NCBI GenBank assembly: GCA_945890495.1 | Contig: CAMDCO010000012.1 | Span: 1 to 50,301, forward strand | Direction of reading: 5' to 3' | Length of the DNA stretch: 50,301 nucleotides | Origin: Bordetella parapertussis | GTDB taxonomy: Bacteria; Pseudomonadota; Gammaproteobacteria; Burkholderiales; Thiobacillaceae | In this document: one piece after another, positions 28,939 through 40,643 of the stretch | How positions within the stretch are numbered: position 1 is the first letter of the stretch | Layout: the number at the start of each line of letters is the position of its first letter | Notes under the pieces: model-generated | Databases searched by the model: none | The model's input: the letters and a program-made list of their open reading frames with translations, nothing else | Told to the model about the DNA's origin: nothing | Translations under genes and position numbers: made by a program

Positions 28939-29526
28939 TTACAACGCGCCTTTGGTGGAAGGCAGGGCATCGCCCATGCGGACATCGGCCTCCAGCGCCA
29001 TGCGCAAGGCACGGCCAAAGGCCTTGAAGATCGTCTCAGCCTGATGGTGGGCGTTGTCACCGCGCAGGTTGTCGATGTGCAGGGTCACCCCGGCATGATT
29101 GATGAAGCCCTGGAAGAACTCATGGACCAGATCCACATCAAAGTCACCCACGCGGGCGCGGGCGAAATCACAATGGAATTCCATGCCTGGCCGACCCGAC
29201 AGATCAATCACCACGCGCGACAAGGCCTCGTCCAGCGGCACATAGGCGTGACCGTAACGACGAATACCCTTCTTATCACCGATGGCCTGCGCAAAGGCCT
29301 GGCCGATTGAAATGCCAATGTCCTCCACCGTGTGATGCGCGTCGATGTGCAGATCGCCCTCAGCCGTAACGGTCAGGTCGATCAAGCCATGCCGCGCGAT
29401 CTGGTCGAGCATGTGATCGAGAAAAGGCACGCCGCTGTTCAGGCTGGCCTGGCCCGTGCCATCCAGATTGAGGCTGACCCCGATGCGGGTTTCCAGGGTG
29501 TTACGGTTGACGGTCGCAGTACGCAT
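28939..29526 (-). CDS. hisB: Imidazoleglycerol-phosphate dehydratase HisB
   Basis: A 195-residue monofunctional dehydratase. The manganese-binding motifs HHTVEDIGI and HHQAE and the block [19 protein letters not shown] are intact. ATG 29526 gives the exact usual length; the frame is open 12 codons further. It is separated from hisC by the HigBA remnant and a repeat cluster, so it may need a promoter of its own in the 120-base gap before it, but none is clear. Confidence 0.95.
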   Translation of the reverse strand: MRTATVNRNTLETRIGVSLNLDGTGQASLNSGVPFLDHMLDQIARHGLIDLTVTAEGDLHIDAHHTVEDIGISIGQAFAQAIGDKKGIRRYGHAYVPLDEALSRVVIDLSGRPGMEFHCDFARARVGDFDVDLVHEFFQGFINHAGVTLHIDNLRGDNAHHQAETIFKAFGRALRMALEADVRMGDALPSTKGAL

Positions 29527-29646
29527 GGTTTGTCTTTGCAAAAGAGCGGTGATTTTAACCACAGATTACAGTCCGTGCATCGCATTCAGCACGCATGCGA
29601 CGGCGAAGTGCGGAAGGTAAGCGGGCATCTGTATCGGATTTGGGTG

Positions 29647-29964
29647 TCATGCGATCTTCTGCGGCACCAACTTCACTTGAAGCTCACAGCCCACAGCCTG
29701 CGCATAGCGTTTGAGCGTTGCGAGAGACGGGGCATGCTTTCCAGCGGATTCGAGCCTTGAAACCGCACTCTTGGTTGTTCCCATCCGTTCGGCAACGGCG
29801 TCTTGCGTCAGGCCTGCACGCGAGCGCGCCTTGAGCATTTGTCCCGCCACTTGATACTCAAGGGCAAGGGCATCATAGGCCTCGACAAAGCCCTCGCGGG
29901 TGGCTGCCCTGGCAATGAATTCCCCATGCAAATGGCGGACGGGCTTGAGTTTCAGTTCATCCAT
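29647..29964 (-). CDS. higA: HigA-like XRE antitoxin
   Basis: A 105-residue protein with a C-terminal helix-turn-helix (about 48-72, GLTQDAVAERMGTTKSAVSRLES), the layout of HigA-type antitoxins that follow HigB (phage Gp49-like) toxins. The start overlaps the toxin remnant by 8 bases. The antitoxin frame is full length although its toxin is broken, so it may persist as a DNA-binding repressor. It lies between hisC and hisB in the his direction. Confidence 0.8.
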   Translation of the reverse strand: MDELKLKPVRHLHGEFIARAATREGFVEAYDALALEYQVAGQMLKARSRAGLTQDAVAERMGTTKSAVSRLESAGKHAPSLATLKRYAQAVGCELQVKLVPQKIA

Positions 29965-30089
29965 TTGAAACCTCCTTCATGCGCTTGCGCGCCAACTTCA
30001 GTTCTCGGTCTGGCGTTTCCTGCATCCACAGGCCACGACTCAATGTCGCATAGCACCCGCTCGTGGAAATATTCAATCTCGAAAGACAC
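29957..30089 (-). pseudogene. higB: HigB/Gp49-like toxin remnant with internal deletion
   Basis: From a GTG at 30089 the minus strand reads SFEIEYFHERVLCDIESWPVD, the typical N-terminus of Gp49/HigB toxins. A different frame then reads QETPDRELKLARKRMKEVSNG to the stop at 29957, the typical C-terminus. About 60 middle codons are missing and the two halves are out of frame, the junction lying near 30020-30035. The toxin is therefore inactive. Family identity comes from the conserved ends. Confidence 0.75.
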
Positions 30090-30152
30090 AGGCAAATGTT
30101 AGCAAAAGTGTGAACATCAATCAACGCACACGCACAAGCTAAAAAGAAGGCG

Positions 30153-30693
30153 CTATGTAATTTGGAGTGGGCCATCCAAGTCATCCTGCCAAATCACATG
30201 ACGCCAAACAAACCGTTCGGCCTGAGCCTGTCGAAGGCCTGTATTACCGGGTATCTGGCGGTTCGACAAGCTCACCGCGAACGGTCGTGGGTGAACCATG
30301 AGCTTTCAATCACCCACCCTTCGACAGGCTCAGGGCGAACGGTGGGATGGGTGTTCCGTTCGTGGTGAGCCTGCAACTCCCGTTCGTGGTGAGCTTGTCG
30401 AACCATGAACCTTCAGCGCCCCCCTTCGACAGGCTCACCGCGAACGGTTACGGTCTTGCCGGAACGCATGACACACTCCTTCCGGATGAGGGGTCGTGCG
30501 TTGATCAAGCGACTGCGCCTGGTTGAGGCCGTTTTCCCTCTCCCCAGCCCTCTCCCGATGGGCGAGGGAGCAATACCCTTGCCCACTCAAAATCACATAG
30601 CGCCACATGATTTATTCGATTCCGTCCACGGAACCACAAGCTAAGTACGAATGGAATTATAGGGTTACCGTTCGGCCTGAGCCTGTCGAAGGA
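30153..30693. repeat. TIR-bounded repeat cluster between hisC and the HigBA remnant
   Basis: Left end CTATGTAATTTGGAGTGGGC (30153-30172) and right end GCCCACTCAAAATCACATAG (30581-30600) are inverted repeats with two mismatches, bounding 448 bp. Inside, the TIR hairpin closes at 30200. Then come several CCTTCGACAGGCTCA / TGAGCCTGTCGAAGG repeats in both orientations (about 30213, 30260, 30317, 30356, 30422) and a CTCTCC palindrome (30537-30570). A further copy lies outside at 30668-30693. No gene. Confidence 0.75.
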
Positions 30694-30709
30694 TTTGATC
30701 AACGCTTCC

Positions 30710-31774
30710 TTAAGCGCAGAGGATAGTCAACGCGGCCAATAGTGCATCACATTCGGCCTCCGTCCCCACCGTGATGCGCAGGAAGGGGTCGATGCGGGCC
30801 GGGCGTTTGAAGTGGCGAACGATGATGCTCCGGGCGCGCAAGGCGGCGGCGAGATCCGCGCCGGCGTGGGCGGGATGACGGGCAAACACGAAATTGGCGC
30901 CGGAGGGCAGCACCTCAAAACCCAGCGCCTGCAGCCCTGCGGTCAGGCGCTCGCGGCTGGCGACGACCTTGGCGCAGGTCTGTTCGAGATACGGGCGATC
31001 TTGCATGCAAGCCGTCGCACCGGCCTGAGCAAAGCGGTCGAGCGGGTAGGAATTGAAACTGTCCTTGACCCGATTGAGGCCTTCGATCAGGTCAGGGTGG
31101 CCCAGCGCATAGCCGACACGCAGCCCAGCGAGCGAATGCGCCTTGGACAGGGTGCGGACCACCAGCAGATTGGGGTAACGATTGATCAGCGGCAACGCGG
31201 TCTCGCCACAAAAATCGATATAGGCCTCATCGACCACGACGACGACGGCCGGGTTACCGGCCACCAGTCGTTCGACCTCCGCCACGGGCAGCGCCCTGCC
31301 GGTCGGCGCATTGGGGTTGGGGAAGATGATGCCGCCGTTGGGCGTGGTCAGATAATCCTCAACCCGGATCGAAAAATCCTCGGCCAGCGGCATCTCGCGC
31401 CAAGCGATCTGATACAGCCCGCAGTACACGGGATAGAAGCTGTAGGAGATATCCGGAAACAAGATGGGCGCATCGTGCTTGAGCAGGCCCAGAAAGGCAT
31501 GTGCCAACACCTCATCCGAGCCGTTACCGACAAAGACCTGCTCAGACAGAAGACCATGAAACGCAGCAATCGCCTCGCGCAAGGCCTGCGAGCTTGGATC
31601 GGGATACAGACGCAAGCGCTCATCCGCCGTCTCAGCCAAGGCCGCAATGACCTTGGGGCTGGGCGGATACGGGTTTTCGTTGGTGTTGAGCTTGACCAGA
31701 TTGGCCAGTTTGGGCTGCTCGCCCGGTACATAAGGCGTCAGGCTATGCGTCACCGCGCTCCAGAAACGGCTCAT
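30710..31774 (-). CDS. hisC: Histidinol-phosphate aminotransferase HisC
   Basis: A 354-residue PLP-dependent fold-I aminotransferase. [51 protein letters not shown] and the PLP-lysine region [17 protein letters not shown] are all present. ATG 31774 is chosen for length and because it overlaps the stop of the hepT remnant by ATGA. It is separated from hisD by the HepT-MntA remnant and from hisB by repeats and HigBA. Confidence 0.95.
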   Translation of the reverse strand: MSRFWSAVTHSLTPYVPGEQPKLANLVKLNTNENPYPPSPKVIAALAETADERLRLYPDPSSQALREAIAAFHGLLSEQVFVGNGSDEVLAHAFLGLLKHDAPILFPDISYSFYPVYCGLYQIAWREMPLAEDFSIRVEDYLTTPNGGIIFPNPNAPTGRALPVAEVERLVAGNPAVVVVVDEAYIDFCGETALPLINRYPNLLVVRTLSKAHSLAGLRVGYALGHPDLIEGLNRVKDSFNSYPLDRFAQAGATACMQDRPYLEQTCAKVVASRERLTAGLQALGFEVLPSGANFVFARHPAHAGADLAAALRARSIIVRHFKRPARIDPFLRITVGTEAECDALLAALTILCA

Positions 31775-32043
31775 CGACTGGCCTCCCGAGGCAAGACCTG
31801 CAATTGCCTCAATAACTCCGGCAAAGCCGTCTGAACCGTTTCCCATACCGTGTCGAGATTAATCTCAACGGACATGACTTTGAGAAGACAGCCCCGAGTA
31901 TGAAAGTCCTGTCCGTTTCCCTCTCCCCCAACCCCTCTCCCGCAAGGGGAGAGGGGAGCATCGAGAAGTCGCTTCGCGTCTTTCACGCTAAAATAGCCAT
32001 GCATGTGCGTCAGGTAATCCAGAAGACGATTTTCTTCAGTCAT
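31771..32043 (-). pseudogene. hepT: HepT-like (HEPN) toxin remnant, core replaced by repeat sequence
   Basis: An open frame of 90 codons whose ends look like HepT: MTEENRLLDYLTHM at the start and [20 protein letters not shown] at the end. The middle, about 40 residues including PLSPCGRGVGGEG, is encoded by a CTCTCC/GGAGAG palindrome (about 31918-31960) and adjoining repeat DNA. The HEPN core, with its RX4-6H RNase motif in the usual setting, is lost apart from a short HGYF that may be a remnant. The start overlaps mntA and the stop overlaps hisC (both ATGA), so it still couples translation through to hisC. Confidence 0.7.
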
Positions 32044-32330
32044 ATCCACTGGGCCTCGGCAAGCACCTTGGCACGAAAACCAGAGGGCAAGTCATCCGGC
32101 GTCAGCAAATCAACCGTAACGCCCAACAGGGACTCTAATTCGACCTGCAAGCCGCCAAGGTCAAACAAAGTTGCCCCGGGAAGGGCATCTACCAGCAGAT
32201 CCAGGTCGCTACCGTCTCGATCGTTGCCGTAAAGCACAGAACCAAAGATGCGCGGATTCGCCGCACGAAAACGCCGAACCGTCTCACACACCACGATTCG
32301 CTTTTGTTCTAGCGCAACAGAAGGTCGCAT
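32040..32330 (-). CDS. mntA: MntA-like minimal nucleotidyltransferase antitoxin
   Basis: A 96-residue MNT-family protein with GSVLYGNDRDGSDLDLLVD, the GSX10DXD active-site pattern, so catalysis is probably preserved. In HepT-MntA pairs the nucleotidyltransferase AMPylates and silences the HEPN toxin. Here the toxin downstream is a remnant. It starts 8 bases after hisD in the same direction. Confidence 0.82.
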   Translation of the reverse strand: MRPSVALEQKRIVVCETVRRFRAANPRIFGSVLYGNDRDGSDLDLLVDALPGATLFDLGGLQVELESLLGVTVDLLTPDDLPSGFRAKVLAEAQWI

Positions 32331-32338
32331 GCTCAGTT

Positions 32339-33631
32339 CTATTTCAGCCGGTATTCCGCCGAACGGGCGTGGGCCTGCAGGCCTTCGCCATAGGCCAACG
32401 CCATCGCGACGCGGCCCAGGGTCTGTGCGCCCTCGGTGGAGACATGGATGATCGAGCTTCGTTTCTGGAAGTCGTACACGCCCAGCGGCGAGGAGAAACG
32501 CGCCGTGCGTGAGGTGGGCAGCACATGATTGGGGCCGGCGCAGTAATCGCCCAGCGCCTCACAGGTGTTGCGGCCCATGAAGATGGCCCCGGCATGGCGG
32601 ATCTTGGGCAGCATCGCGTCCGGATCGGCCACCGACAATTCCAGGTGTTCGGGAGAGATGAAGTTGCCGATCTCGGCCGCCTCGTCCAAGTCGCGGCACA
32701 GAATCAGCCCGCCGCGCGTGGTGATCGAGGTGCGGATGACGGCCTCACGCGGCATCGTCGGCATCAGTTTCGCGATGCTGGCCTCCACCGCGTCGAGAAA
32801 GGCGGCATCCGGGGAGATGAGGATGGACTGCGCCAGTTCGTCGTGCTCGGCTTGGGAAAACAAGTCCATGGCGATCCAGTCCGGGTCGGTCTTGCCGTCA
32901 CAGATAATCAGGATCTCGGACGGCCCGGCAATCATGTCGATGCCGACGGTCCCAAACACACGGCGCTTGGCCTCGGCCACATAGGCATTACCGGGGCCGA
33001 CGATCTTGTCCACCTGCGGCACGGTCGCCGTGCCATAGGCCAACGCGGCCACAGCCTGGGCACCGCCAATGCAAAACACGCGATCTACGCCCGACACGGC
33101 CGCGGCCGCCAGCACCAATTCGTTTTGAATGCCGTCCGGGGTCGGCACCACCATGATCAATTCCTTGACGCCAGCCACCTTGGCGGGAATCGCGTTCATC
33201 AGCACGGAAGAGGGATAGGCCGCCTTGCCGCCCGGCACATAAAGGCCGACACGATCCAGCGCCGTGACCTGCTGGCCCAACACCGTGCCGTCAGCCTCGG
33301 TGTAGGTCCAAGAATGTTGCAACTGCCGTTCGTGATAGACGCGCACGCGGTCAGCCGCCGTGTTCAAGGCCGTGCGCAGATCGGCCGGAAGGCCCTCAAG
33401 CGCTGCCTGCAAACGCGCCTTGGGCAACTCTAGCTCGGCCATCGAGGCCACATCAAGGCGATCGAACCTTGCGGTGTACTCCAGCACGGCCGCATCACCG
33501 CGCTGACGCACGGCGCTGACGATGGCCTCTACCGTATCAGAAATCGCCTTATCGGTATCGGCGGAGAAGGCCAATAGCGTAGCCAGTTGCGCCTGGAAAT
33601 CAGGACTTTTTGAATCAAGACGGGTGATCAT
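32339..33631 (-). CDS. hisD: Histidinol dehydrogenase HisD
   Basis: A 430-residue zinc- and NAD-dependent enzyme for the last two steps of histidine synthesis. [53 protein letters not shown] and PEHLEL (zinc and base residues) are all present. Length fits the family. It lies 36 bases after hisG. Confidence 0.96.
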   Translation of the reverse strand: MITRLDSKSPDFQAQLATLLAFSADTDKAISDTVEAIVSAVRQRGDAAVLEYTARFDRLDVASMAELELPKARLQAALEGLPADLRTALNTAADRVRVYHERQLQHSWTYTEADGTVLGQQVTALDRVGLYVPGGKAAYPSSVLMNAIPAKVAGVKELIMVVPTPDGIQNELVLAAAAVSGVDRVFCIGGAQAVAALAYGTATVPQVDKIVGPGNAYVAEAKRRVFGTVGIDMIAGPSEILIICDGKTDPDWIAMDLFSQAEHDELAQSILISPDAAFLDAVEASIAKLMPTMPREAVIRTSITTRGGLILCRDLDEAAEIGNFISPEHLELSVADPDAMLPKIRHAGAIFMGRNTCEALGDYCAGPNHVLPTSRTARFSSPLGVYDFQKRSSIIHVSTEGAQTLGRVAMALAYGEGLQAHARSAEYRLK

Positions 33632-33667
33632 TGGAAAGGCCAGTGAAAAGTAGCGAATGAGGCGATT

Positions 33668-34317
33668 TTAACCTGCCGTCGCGGTCTTGAACGCCTGAAT
33701 GATGGGCTGGATACGGTCGTGTTTCAGCTTCATCGCCGCCTCGTTCACCACCAGGCGCGAACTGATCTCCATGATGGACTCCACCGCGACCAGGTTATTG
33801 GCCTTGAGCGTGCCGCCCGTAGAGACCAGATCGACAATGACATCAGACAGCCCTACCAGCGGTGCCAGTTCCATCGAACCATACAATTTGATGAGGTCGA
33901 TGTGCACGCCCTTGCTGGCAAAAAACAGCCGTGCGGTCTTGACATACTTGGTCGCCACCGACAGGCGCGCGCCCCGGCGCACGGCCGCGGCATAATCAAA
34001 ACCGACCGGCGTGGCCACCATCATGCGGCACTTGGCAATGTTCAAATCAACCGGCTGGTAGAGGCCATCGCCGCCGTGCTCGATCAACACATCTTTACCG
34101 GCCACGCCGAGATCGGCCGCGCCGTGTTGCACATAGGTGGGCACATCGGTGGCGCGGATGATGAGGAGTCGTACATCCGGCCGATTCGTGCCGATGATGA
34201 GCTTGCGTGAGGAATCCGGACTTTCGCTCGGCACGATGCCCGCCGCGGCCAAGAGCGGTAGGGTTTCCTCAAAGATGCGGCCCTTTGAAAGCGCCAAAGT
34301 GATCATGCTGCCGTTCA

Positions 34318-34318
<1 letters not shown>
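33668..34318 (-). CDS. hisG: ATP phosphoribosyltransferase HisG (short form)
   Basis: A 216-residue enzyme for the first, committed step of histidine synthesis. Blocks [40 protein letters not shown] and the phosphate loop are present. The C-terminal ACT-like regulatory domain of the 299-residue E. coli form is absent. Short HisG needs the HisZ subunit for activity and feedback control; hisZ is not in this window. It overlaps the murA stop by one base. Confidence 0.95.
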
Positions 34319-36363
<2,045 letters not shown>

Positions 36364-36367
<4 letters not shown>

Positions 36368-37077
36368 TGCGCCATGATCCTTACGAAGGCCGCTTCCAGG
36401 CTATCGCTGCCGGCCATCAGGTTGGCCGTCGTATCGAGGGCCACGATCTCGCCCCGGCGCAGCATGGCCACCCGGCTGCACAATTGTTGCGCCTCTTCCA
36501 GATAATGGGTGGTCAGGAGGATGGTGTGCCCTGCCCCATTCAGTTCACGGACGAAGGCCCACAGCGACTGGCGCAATTCGACATCCACGCCGGCGGTCGG
36601 CTCGTCGAGGATGATGACCGGCGGCTTGTGTACCAAGGCTTGCGCCACCAGCACCCGCCGCTTCATGCCGCCTGAGAGCTGGCGCATATTGGTATTGGCC
36701 TTATCGGTAAGCCCAAGACGCGCGATCAGTTCATCAATCCAGGTCTCGTTGTGTGCCAAGCCGAAATAGCCCGATTGAAACTGCAAGGCCTCACGCACGG
36801 TAAAAAATGGGTCAAAGACTAATTCCTGCGGTACCACGCCCAAACGGCGGCGGGCCTCGACATAATCGGCGCGGACATCAAAGCCCATCACCCGAGCCTG
36901 GCCACTCGTTGCGCGCGCCAGACCGGCAAGAATATTGATGAGGGTGGTCTTGCCCGCCCCATTAGGCCCGAGCAACGCAAAAAATTCACCCGGCGCGATC
37001 GAGAGATTCACGCCCCGCAAGGCCTCAACCTGACGATAGCGTTTGCACAACCCAGTCAACTCAACAGCAGGAACCAC
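36364..37077 (-). CDS. ABC transporter ATP-binding protein (YadG-like)
   Basis: A 237-residue ABC ATPase. Walker A is GPNGAGKT (37-44), the signature is QLSGGMKRR, Walker B is PPVIILDEPTAGVD, and the H-loop is LLTTHY. I chose GTG 37077, two bases after the mlaB stop; the frame is open 20 codons further but only by overlapping mlaB. It is somewhat shorter than E. coli YadG. Works with the YadH-like permease. Confidence 0.87.
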
Positions 37078-37079
37078 GG

Positions 37080-37379
37080 TCAGAGGATTTCGCGAACCCC
37101 GTAAAGACGGGCCAGTTCGACCAACCCGACAGGCCAACCCACGATATCCAGAGGACGCTGACGGGCAACGGCGCGACGCTTGAAGGCCAAGAGAAGCCCC
37201 AGCATGGATGAATCCACTTTACCCAAGCCGGACAGGTCAATCCGCTCCACCTCGGCCGCTTCGCCGCTTTCCGCCCCCGCTAAGTGACGAGCAACCGTCG
37301 CGTGAGTGTAATCGCCCGACAGGTGCATGACACCCGCCGTGATCTGAAGCTCGCTCACCCCACGACTCATGATATTCAA
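37080..37379 (-). CDS. mlaB: STAS-domain protein MlaB
   Basis: A 99-residue STAS protein with the IDLSGLGKVDSSMLGLLLAFKR core that binds the MlaF ATPase. It is a cytoplasmic subunit of the MlaFEDB phospholipid transporter. ATG at 37379 overlaps the mlaC stop; a second ATG three codons later is possible. Confidence 0.88.
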   Translation of the reverse strand: MNIMSRGVSELQITAGVMHLSGDYTHATVARHLAGAESGEAAEVERIDLSGLGKVDSSMLGLLLAFKRRAVARQRPLDIVGWPVGLVELARLYGVREIL

Positions 37380-37999
37380 GCCTTCTGGTTGCGCCGGCGC
37401 AAGGTGTCGATCAAGCCATCCACCCCGCCCTTTTTGATTTCACTATTGAACGAACCACGGTACACGGTAATCAAGCTGACTCCATCCACCAGGATGTCGT
37501 ATACCTTCCAGCCCACCGCCTGCTTCTCCACCCGGTAATCGATCGGGATGGCCGGCGACCCCGATTTGCTGGCCTCCAGGCTAACGATGACCTCGGTATC
37601 GCTAGGGCTCATGCGCAGCGGTTTGTACTCAAACTTGTAATCGATGATGCTGGAGATGGAGGCGGCATAAGTGCGCACCAACATGGCCTTGAATTCGTCG
37701 ATCAAGGCGGCCTGCTGCGCCACCGACGCATCGCGCCAGTTCTTGCCCATGGCCAGACGAGCCATGCGCTCAAAATCAAAATGCGGCAGGACCTTGGCCT
37801 CGACCAGGGCGTGGATCTTTTTCTTGTTACCGGCACGAATGTCACGATCCTGACGGACGATGGTGGCCACCTCCTCGGTCGCGTTGCGCGCCATCTCATC
37901 CGGACCGCCATTGGCCTGTGCCACCGGCATAAAAACAGCCCCCAAGGAAAGGGCCAAGGCAAGGAACCAGGCATAGGCCCTCGTCATTTTCTGCTTCAT
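37376..37999 (-). CDS. mlaC: Periplasmic phospholipid-binding protein MlaC
   Basis: A 207-residue exported protein with a signal peptide (about 1-29, cleavage after VAQA) and the MlaC/Ttg2D fold (block ILPHFDFERMARLAMGKNWRDAS is typical). It shuttles phospholipids between the outer-membrane MlaA complex and MlaFEDB. mlaA (vacJ), often between mlaD and mlaC or nearby in Betaproteobacteria, is not in the cluster. Confidence 0.92.
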   Translation of the reverse strand: MKQKMTRAYAWFLALALSLGAVFMPVAQANGGPDEMARNATEEVATIVRQDRDIRAGNKKKIHALVEAKVLPHFDFERMARLAMGKNWRDASVAQQAALIDEFKAMLVRTYAASISSIIDYKFEYKPLRMSPSDTEVIVSLEASKSGSPAIPIDYRVEKQAVGWKVYDILVDGVSLITVYRGSFNSEIKKGGVDGLIDTLRRRNQKA

Positions 38000-38484
38000 T
38001 TTGCGTCTCCTTTAGCGCCTTCCGCAGCATCCGCCTTGCCATACAGGAACTGGCCAATGAGTTGCTCCAACACCACGGCGCCCTGAGTGAGGGTCAAACG
38101 ATCACCGGCCTTCAACATGACCTCCTCGCCACCCGCCTCGAGGGCAATATACTGTTCCCCCAACAGGCCAGAGGTCATGATGGAGGCCGAGCTGTCCGTG
38201 GGGAACTGGTAACGGCTATCCAGATCCAGACGCACCGTGGCCTCAAATTTTTGGGCATCAAAACCAATTTCGCCCACCCGGCCAACGACAACCCCGGCGC
38301 TCTTTACTGGCGCACGCGACTTGAGGCCCCCAATATTGTCAAACTGGGCCTCAATGGCATAGGTCTTGGCACTGTCAAAATTGCCCAGATTGCCCACCTT
38401 GAGGGCGAGGAAGATCAGTGCGCCGATGCCCGCCGCAACAAACAAGCCAACCCAGAGATCCAGCGTGGTTCTTTCCATCATCAA
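37996..38484 (-). CDS. mlaD: MCE-domain protein MlaD
   Basis: A 162-residue membrane-anchored MCE protein. An N-terminal helix (about 11-28) is followed by one MCE domain (AQFDNIGGLKSRAPVKSAGVVVGRV) and a hydrophobic C-terminal helix. It forms the hexameric periplasmic ring of MlaFEDB. A GGAG stands four bases before the first of three ATG-type codons. Overlaps mlaE and mlaC by 4 bases each. Confidence 0.94.
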   Translation of the reverse strand: MMMERTTLDLWVGLFVAAGIGALIFLALKVGNLGNFDSAKTYAIEAQFDNIGGLKSRAPVKSAGVVVGRVGEIGFDAQKFEATVRLDLDSRYQFPTDSSASIMTSGLLGEQYIALEAGGEEVMLKAGDRLTLTQGAVVLEQLIGQFLYGKADAAEGAKGDAK

Positions 38485-39257
38485 ACTCCACGGAACATGA
38501 TTGCCGTCAGGATGAAGTCGAGGGCCAGGATGGCCAGGCTCGAGGTCACGACGGTGCGCGTGGTCGCGCGCGAAACGCCCTCCGCTGTTGGCGGTGCGTC
38601 AAAACCTTCAAACAAGGCAATAACCGTCACCGCCATGCCAAAGACAATACTCTTGATGACCCCTTGCAGGATGTCATCACCAAAATCCACGGCCGCCTGC
38701 ATCTGCGACCAGAACGAACCCTCATCGACCCCGATCAGGACGACGCCCACCAGATAACCGCCAAAGATGCCCATGGCCGAGAACAAGGCCGCCAAGAGCG
38801 GCATCGAGATCAACCCACCCCAGAAACGCGGCGCCACCACCCGAGCGATGGGATCCACCGCCATCATCTGCATGGCCTCGATTTGCTCAGTGGCCCGCAT
38901 CAGGCCAATCTCGGCCGTAATCGCCGACCCGGCGCGGCTGGCAAAGAGCAGCGCGGCCACCACCGGGCCCAGTTCACGGACCAGCGACAGGGCCACCAAG
39001 ATGCCCAACGCCTCCTCCGAGCCGTAGGTCTGCAGCGTGTCGTAGCCCTGCAAGCCGAGCACCATGCCGACAAACAGGCCCGAGACCAGAATAATGATCA
39101 GCGACAAGACCCCGGTCGAAAAGACCTCGCGGATAACCAAGTGAGGGCGTCGCACACAAATGCCCGAACGCAACAGGATCAGGGCAAAAAAGCGCGTGGC
39201 AACGCCCATGCGCCAAAGACTCTCAATGACGCGGTGGCCGAGGCGGCGAATGGGCAT
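38481..39257 (-). CDS. mlaE: MlaE permease
   Basis: A 258-residue inner-membrane permease with MlaE blocks FSTGVLSLIIILVSGLFVGM, RAGSAITAEIGLMRATEQIEAM and the PR(F) motif near VAPRFWGGLISMPLL. ATG 39257 gives the family length and lies 10 bases after mlaF; the frame is open 56 codons further inside mlaF. Confidence 0.93.
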   Translation of the reverse strand: MPIRRLGHRVIESLWRMGVATRFFALILLRSGICVRRPHLVIREVFSTGVLSLIIILVSGLFVGMVLGLQGYDTLQTYGSEEALGILVALSLVRELGPVVAALLFASRAGSAITAEIGLMRATEQIEAMQMMAVDPIARVVAPRFWGGLISMPLLAALFSAMGIFGGYLVGVVLIGVDEGSFWSQMQAAVDFGDDILQGVIKSIVFGMAVTVIALFEGFDAPPTAEGVSRATTRTVVTSSLAILALDFILTAIMFRGV

Positions 39258-39267
39258 CAAAGTGCGT

Positions 39268-40083
39268 TTAGGCACGGGCAGCTCCCATAACAACGCCCAG
39301 ATCCACGGCCAAGTCCGGAGCCGGATAATGGAACGGGACCGGGCCGTCCTCCTCGCCATGCACAAACTGGTGCACAAAGGGCAGTGTGGAGGCGCGAATC
39401 TCGTCCGGTGTCCCCTCCGCCTCAATCACGCCGTTGGAGATGAAATAGACATAATCGACGATCTTCAGCGACTCCTGCACATCGTGGGTCACGACCAGCG
39501 AAGTCAGGCCCAGCGCATCGGTCAGGCGGCGGATCATGTTGCCGGTCACCCCGAGCGAGATCGGATCAAGGCCCGCAAACGGCTCGTCGTACATGATCAG
39601 CATCGGATCAAGCGCAATCGAACGGGCCAAGGCCACCCGCCGCGCCATCCCTCCAGAGAGCTCAGACGGCATCAGATCAGCCGCCCCGCGCAGGCCCACA
39701 GCGTGCAGCTTCATCAGCACCAGATCGCGGATCAAGGACTCAGGCAGATCGGTGTGCTCACGCAACTGGAAGGCCACATTGTCGAACACCGACATATCGG
39801 TAAACAGGGCCCCAAACTGAAACAACATGCCCATGCGCCGGCGCAAGGTAAACAAGGCCGTCTGATCGAGGTCAGGCACCTCCAACCCATCCACCCGAAC
39901 GCTGCCATGGGTGGGTCTCAGGGCCCCGCCAATTAAACGCAACAAGGTCGTCTTGCCGCAACCGGAGTTGCCCATGATGGCAATCACCTGGCCGCGACGA
40001 GCGGTCAGATTGATGCCTTTCAGGATCTGGCGTGAACCATACCCAAAAGACAGATCGCGGATTTCAACAAGGGTGTCGGACAC
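39268..40083 (-). CDS. mlaF: MlaF ATPase
   Basis: A 271-residue ABC ATPase driving phospholipid transport. Walker A is GNSGCGKT (38-45), the signature is ELSGGMARR, Walker B is LIMYDEPFAGLD, and the H-loop is LVVTHD. First gene of the mla operon and probably of the 16-kb leftward block that ends at tatC; the region upstream (40084-40133) is short. Confidence 0.93.
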   Translation of the reverse strand: MSDTLVEIRDLSFGYGSRQILKGINLTARRGQVIAIMGNSGCGKTTLLRLIGGALRPTHGSVRVDGLEVPDLDQTALFTLRRRMGMLFQFGALFTDMSVFDNVAFQLREHTDLPESLIRDLVLMKLHAVGLRGAADLMPSELSGGMARRVALARSIALDPMLIMYDEPFAGLDPISLGVTGNMIRRLTDALGLTSLVVTHDVQESLKIVDYVYFISNGVIEAEGTPDEIRASTLPFVHQFVHGEEDGPVPFHYPAPDLAVDLGVVMGAARA

Positions 40084-40133
40084 TAGAGGGAGCCTACAGG
40101 ACAGCCGAGGGAAAGGTGCTGCATTCTACCTGA

Positions 40134-40595
40134 TTAAATCCCCAGGATCTCGATCAGTGACTCAATTTGATCCATCCGGCTCAACGCCGATGGCTCATAG
40201 ATCAAAAAGACCGGTTCCGTCAGGGTGGCCGACTGCAACCGTACAGCCAGCGTCTTCAAATCCGTCTCAACGCCCAATACAACCCGCGCTGGCGAACCCT
40301 GCGCGAGGATCACCAGCCGTTCGCCCAAGGCCGTGCGTACGGCCAAAGGCACACCAGAGGCGGCCTCTTCCAGGACAAAGCGAAAATCTCCGCTCGCATC
40401 GGCGGCCAGCGCGACCCAGGTCGCCTCATCAATGGATGACCAGGCGGCCACATCCAGCCAGACACAGCGAAACTGCGTCTGATAAAAGGCAAAGCGCCAG
40501 TCCTCCGGGAGATCCGGCGGATACATTGACCCGACCCAATCGGGGTGACGCCAATCCGCGCAGCCCGAATAAACCACATATAAGAATTCGCTCAT
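40134..40595 (-). CDS. Small DUF72-like protein
   Basis: A 153-residue protein that starts YVVYSGCADWRHPDWVGSMY and continues with a WRFAFYQTQFRCVWLD block, reminiscent of the N-terminal half of DUF72 proteins (which share a TIM-barrel fold) but much shorter than the usual 230-300 residues. ATG 40595 is chosen; the longer open frame beyond it is antisense to the methionine-rich gene. It ends 50 bases before mlaF and shares its direction. Function unknown. The DUF72 link is tentative. Confidence 0.5.
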   Translation of the reverse strand: MSEFLYVVYSGCADWRHPDWVGSMYPPDLPEDWRFAFYQTQFRCVWLDVAAWSSIDEATWVALAADASGDFRFVLEEAASGVPLAVRTALGERLVILAQGSPARVVLGVETDLKTLAVRLQSATLTEPVFLIYEPSALSRMDQIESLIEILGI

Positions 40596-40614
40596 TAACT
40601 TATTCTGCAAAACG

Positions 40615-40643
40615 GTGACAAAAGCCTTGTGATTCAGTATAAA
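40615..40643 (+). promoter_or_regulatory. Sigma-70 promoter of the methionine-rich protein gene
   Basis: GTGACA (40615-40620), a 17-base spacer and TATAAA (40638-40643), each matching the consensus at five of six positions. Predicted leader is about 93 bases. An inverted repeat TTGTTC/GAACAA (40658-40663, 40677-40682) lies in the leader and could be a small operator or hairpin. Confidence 0.6.
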
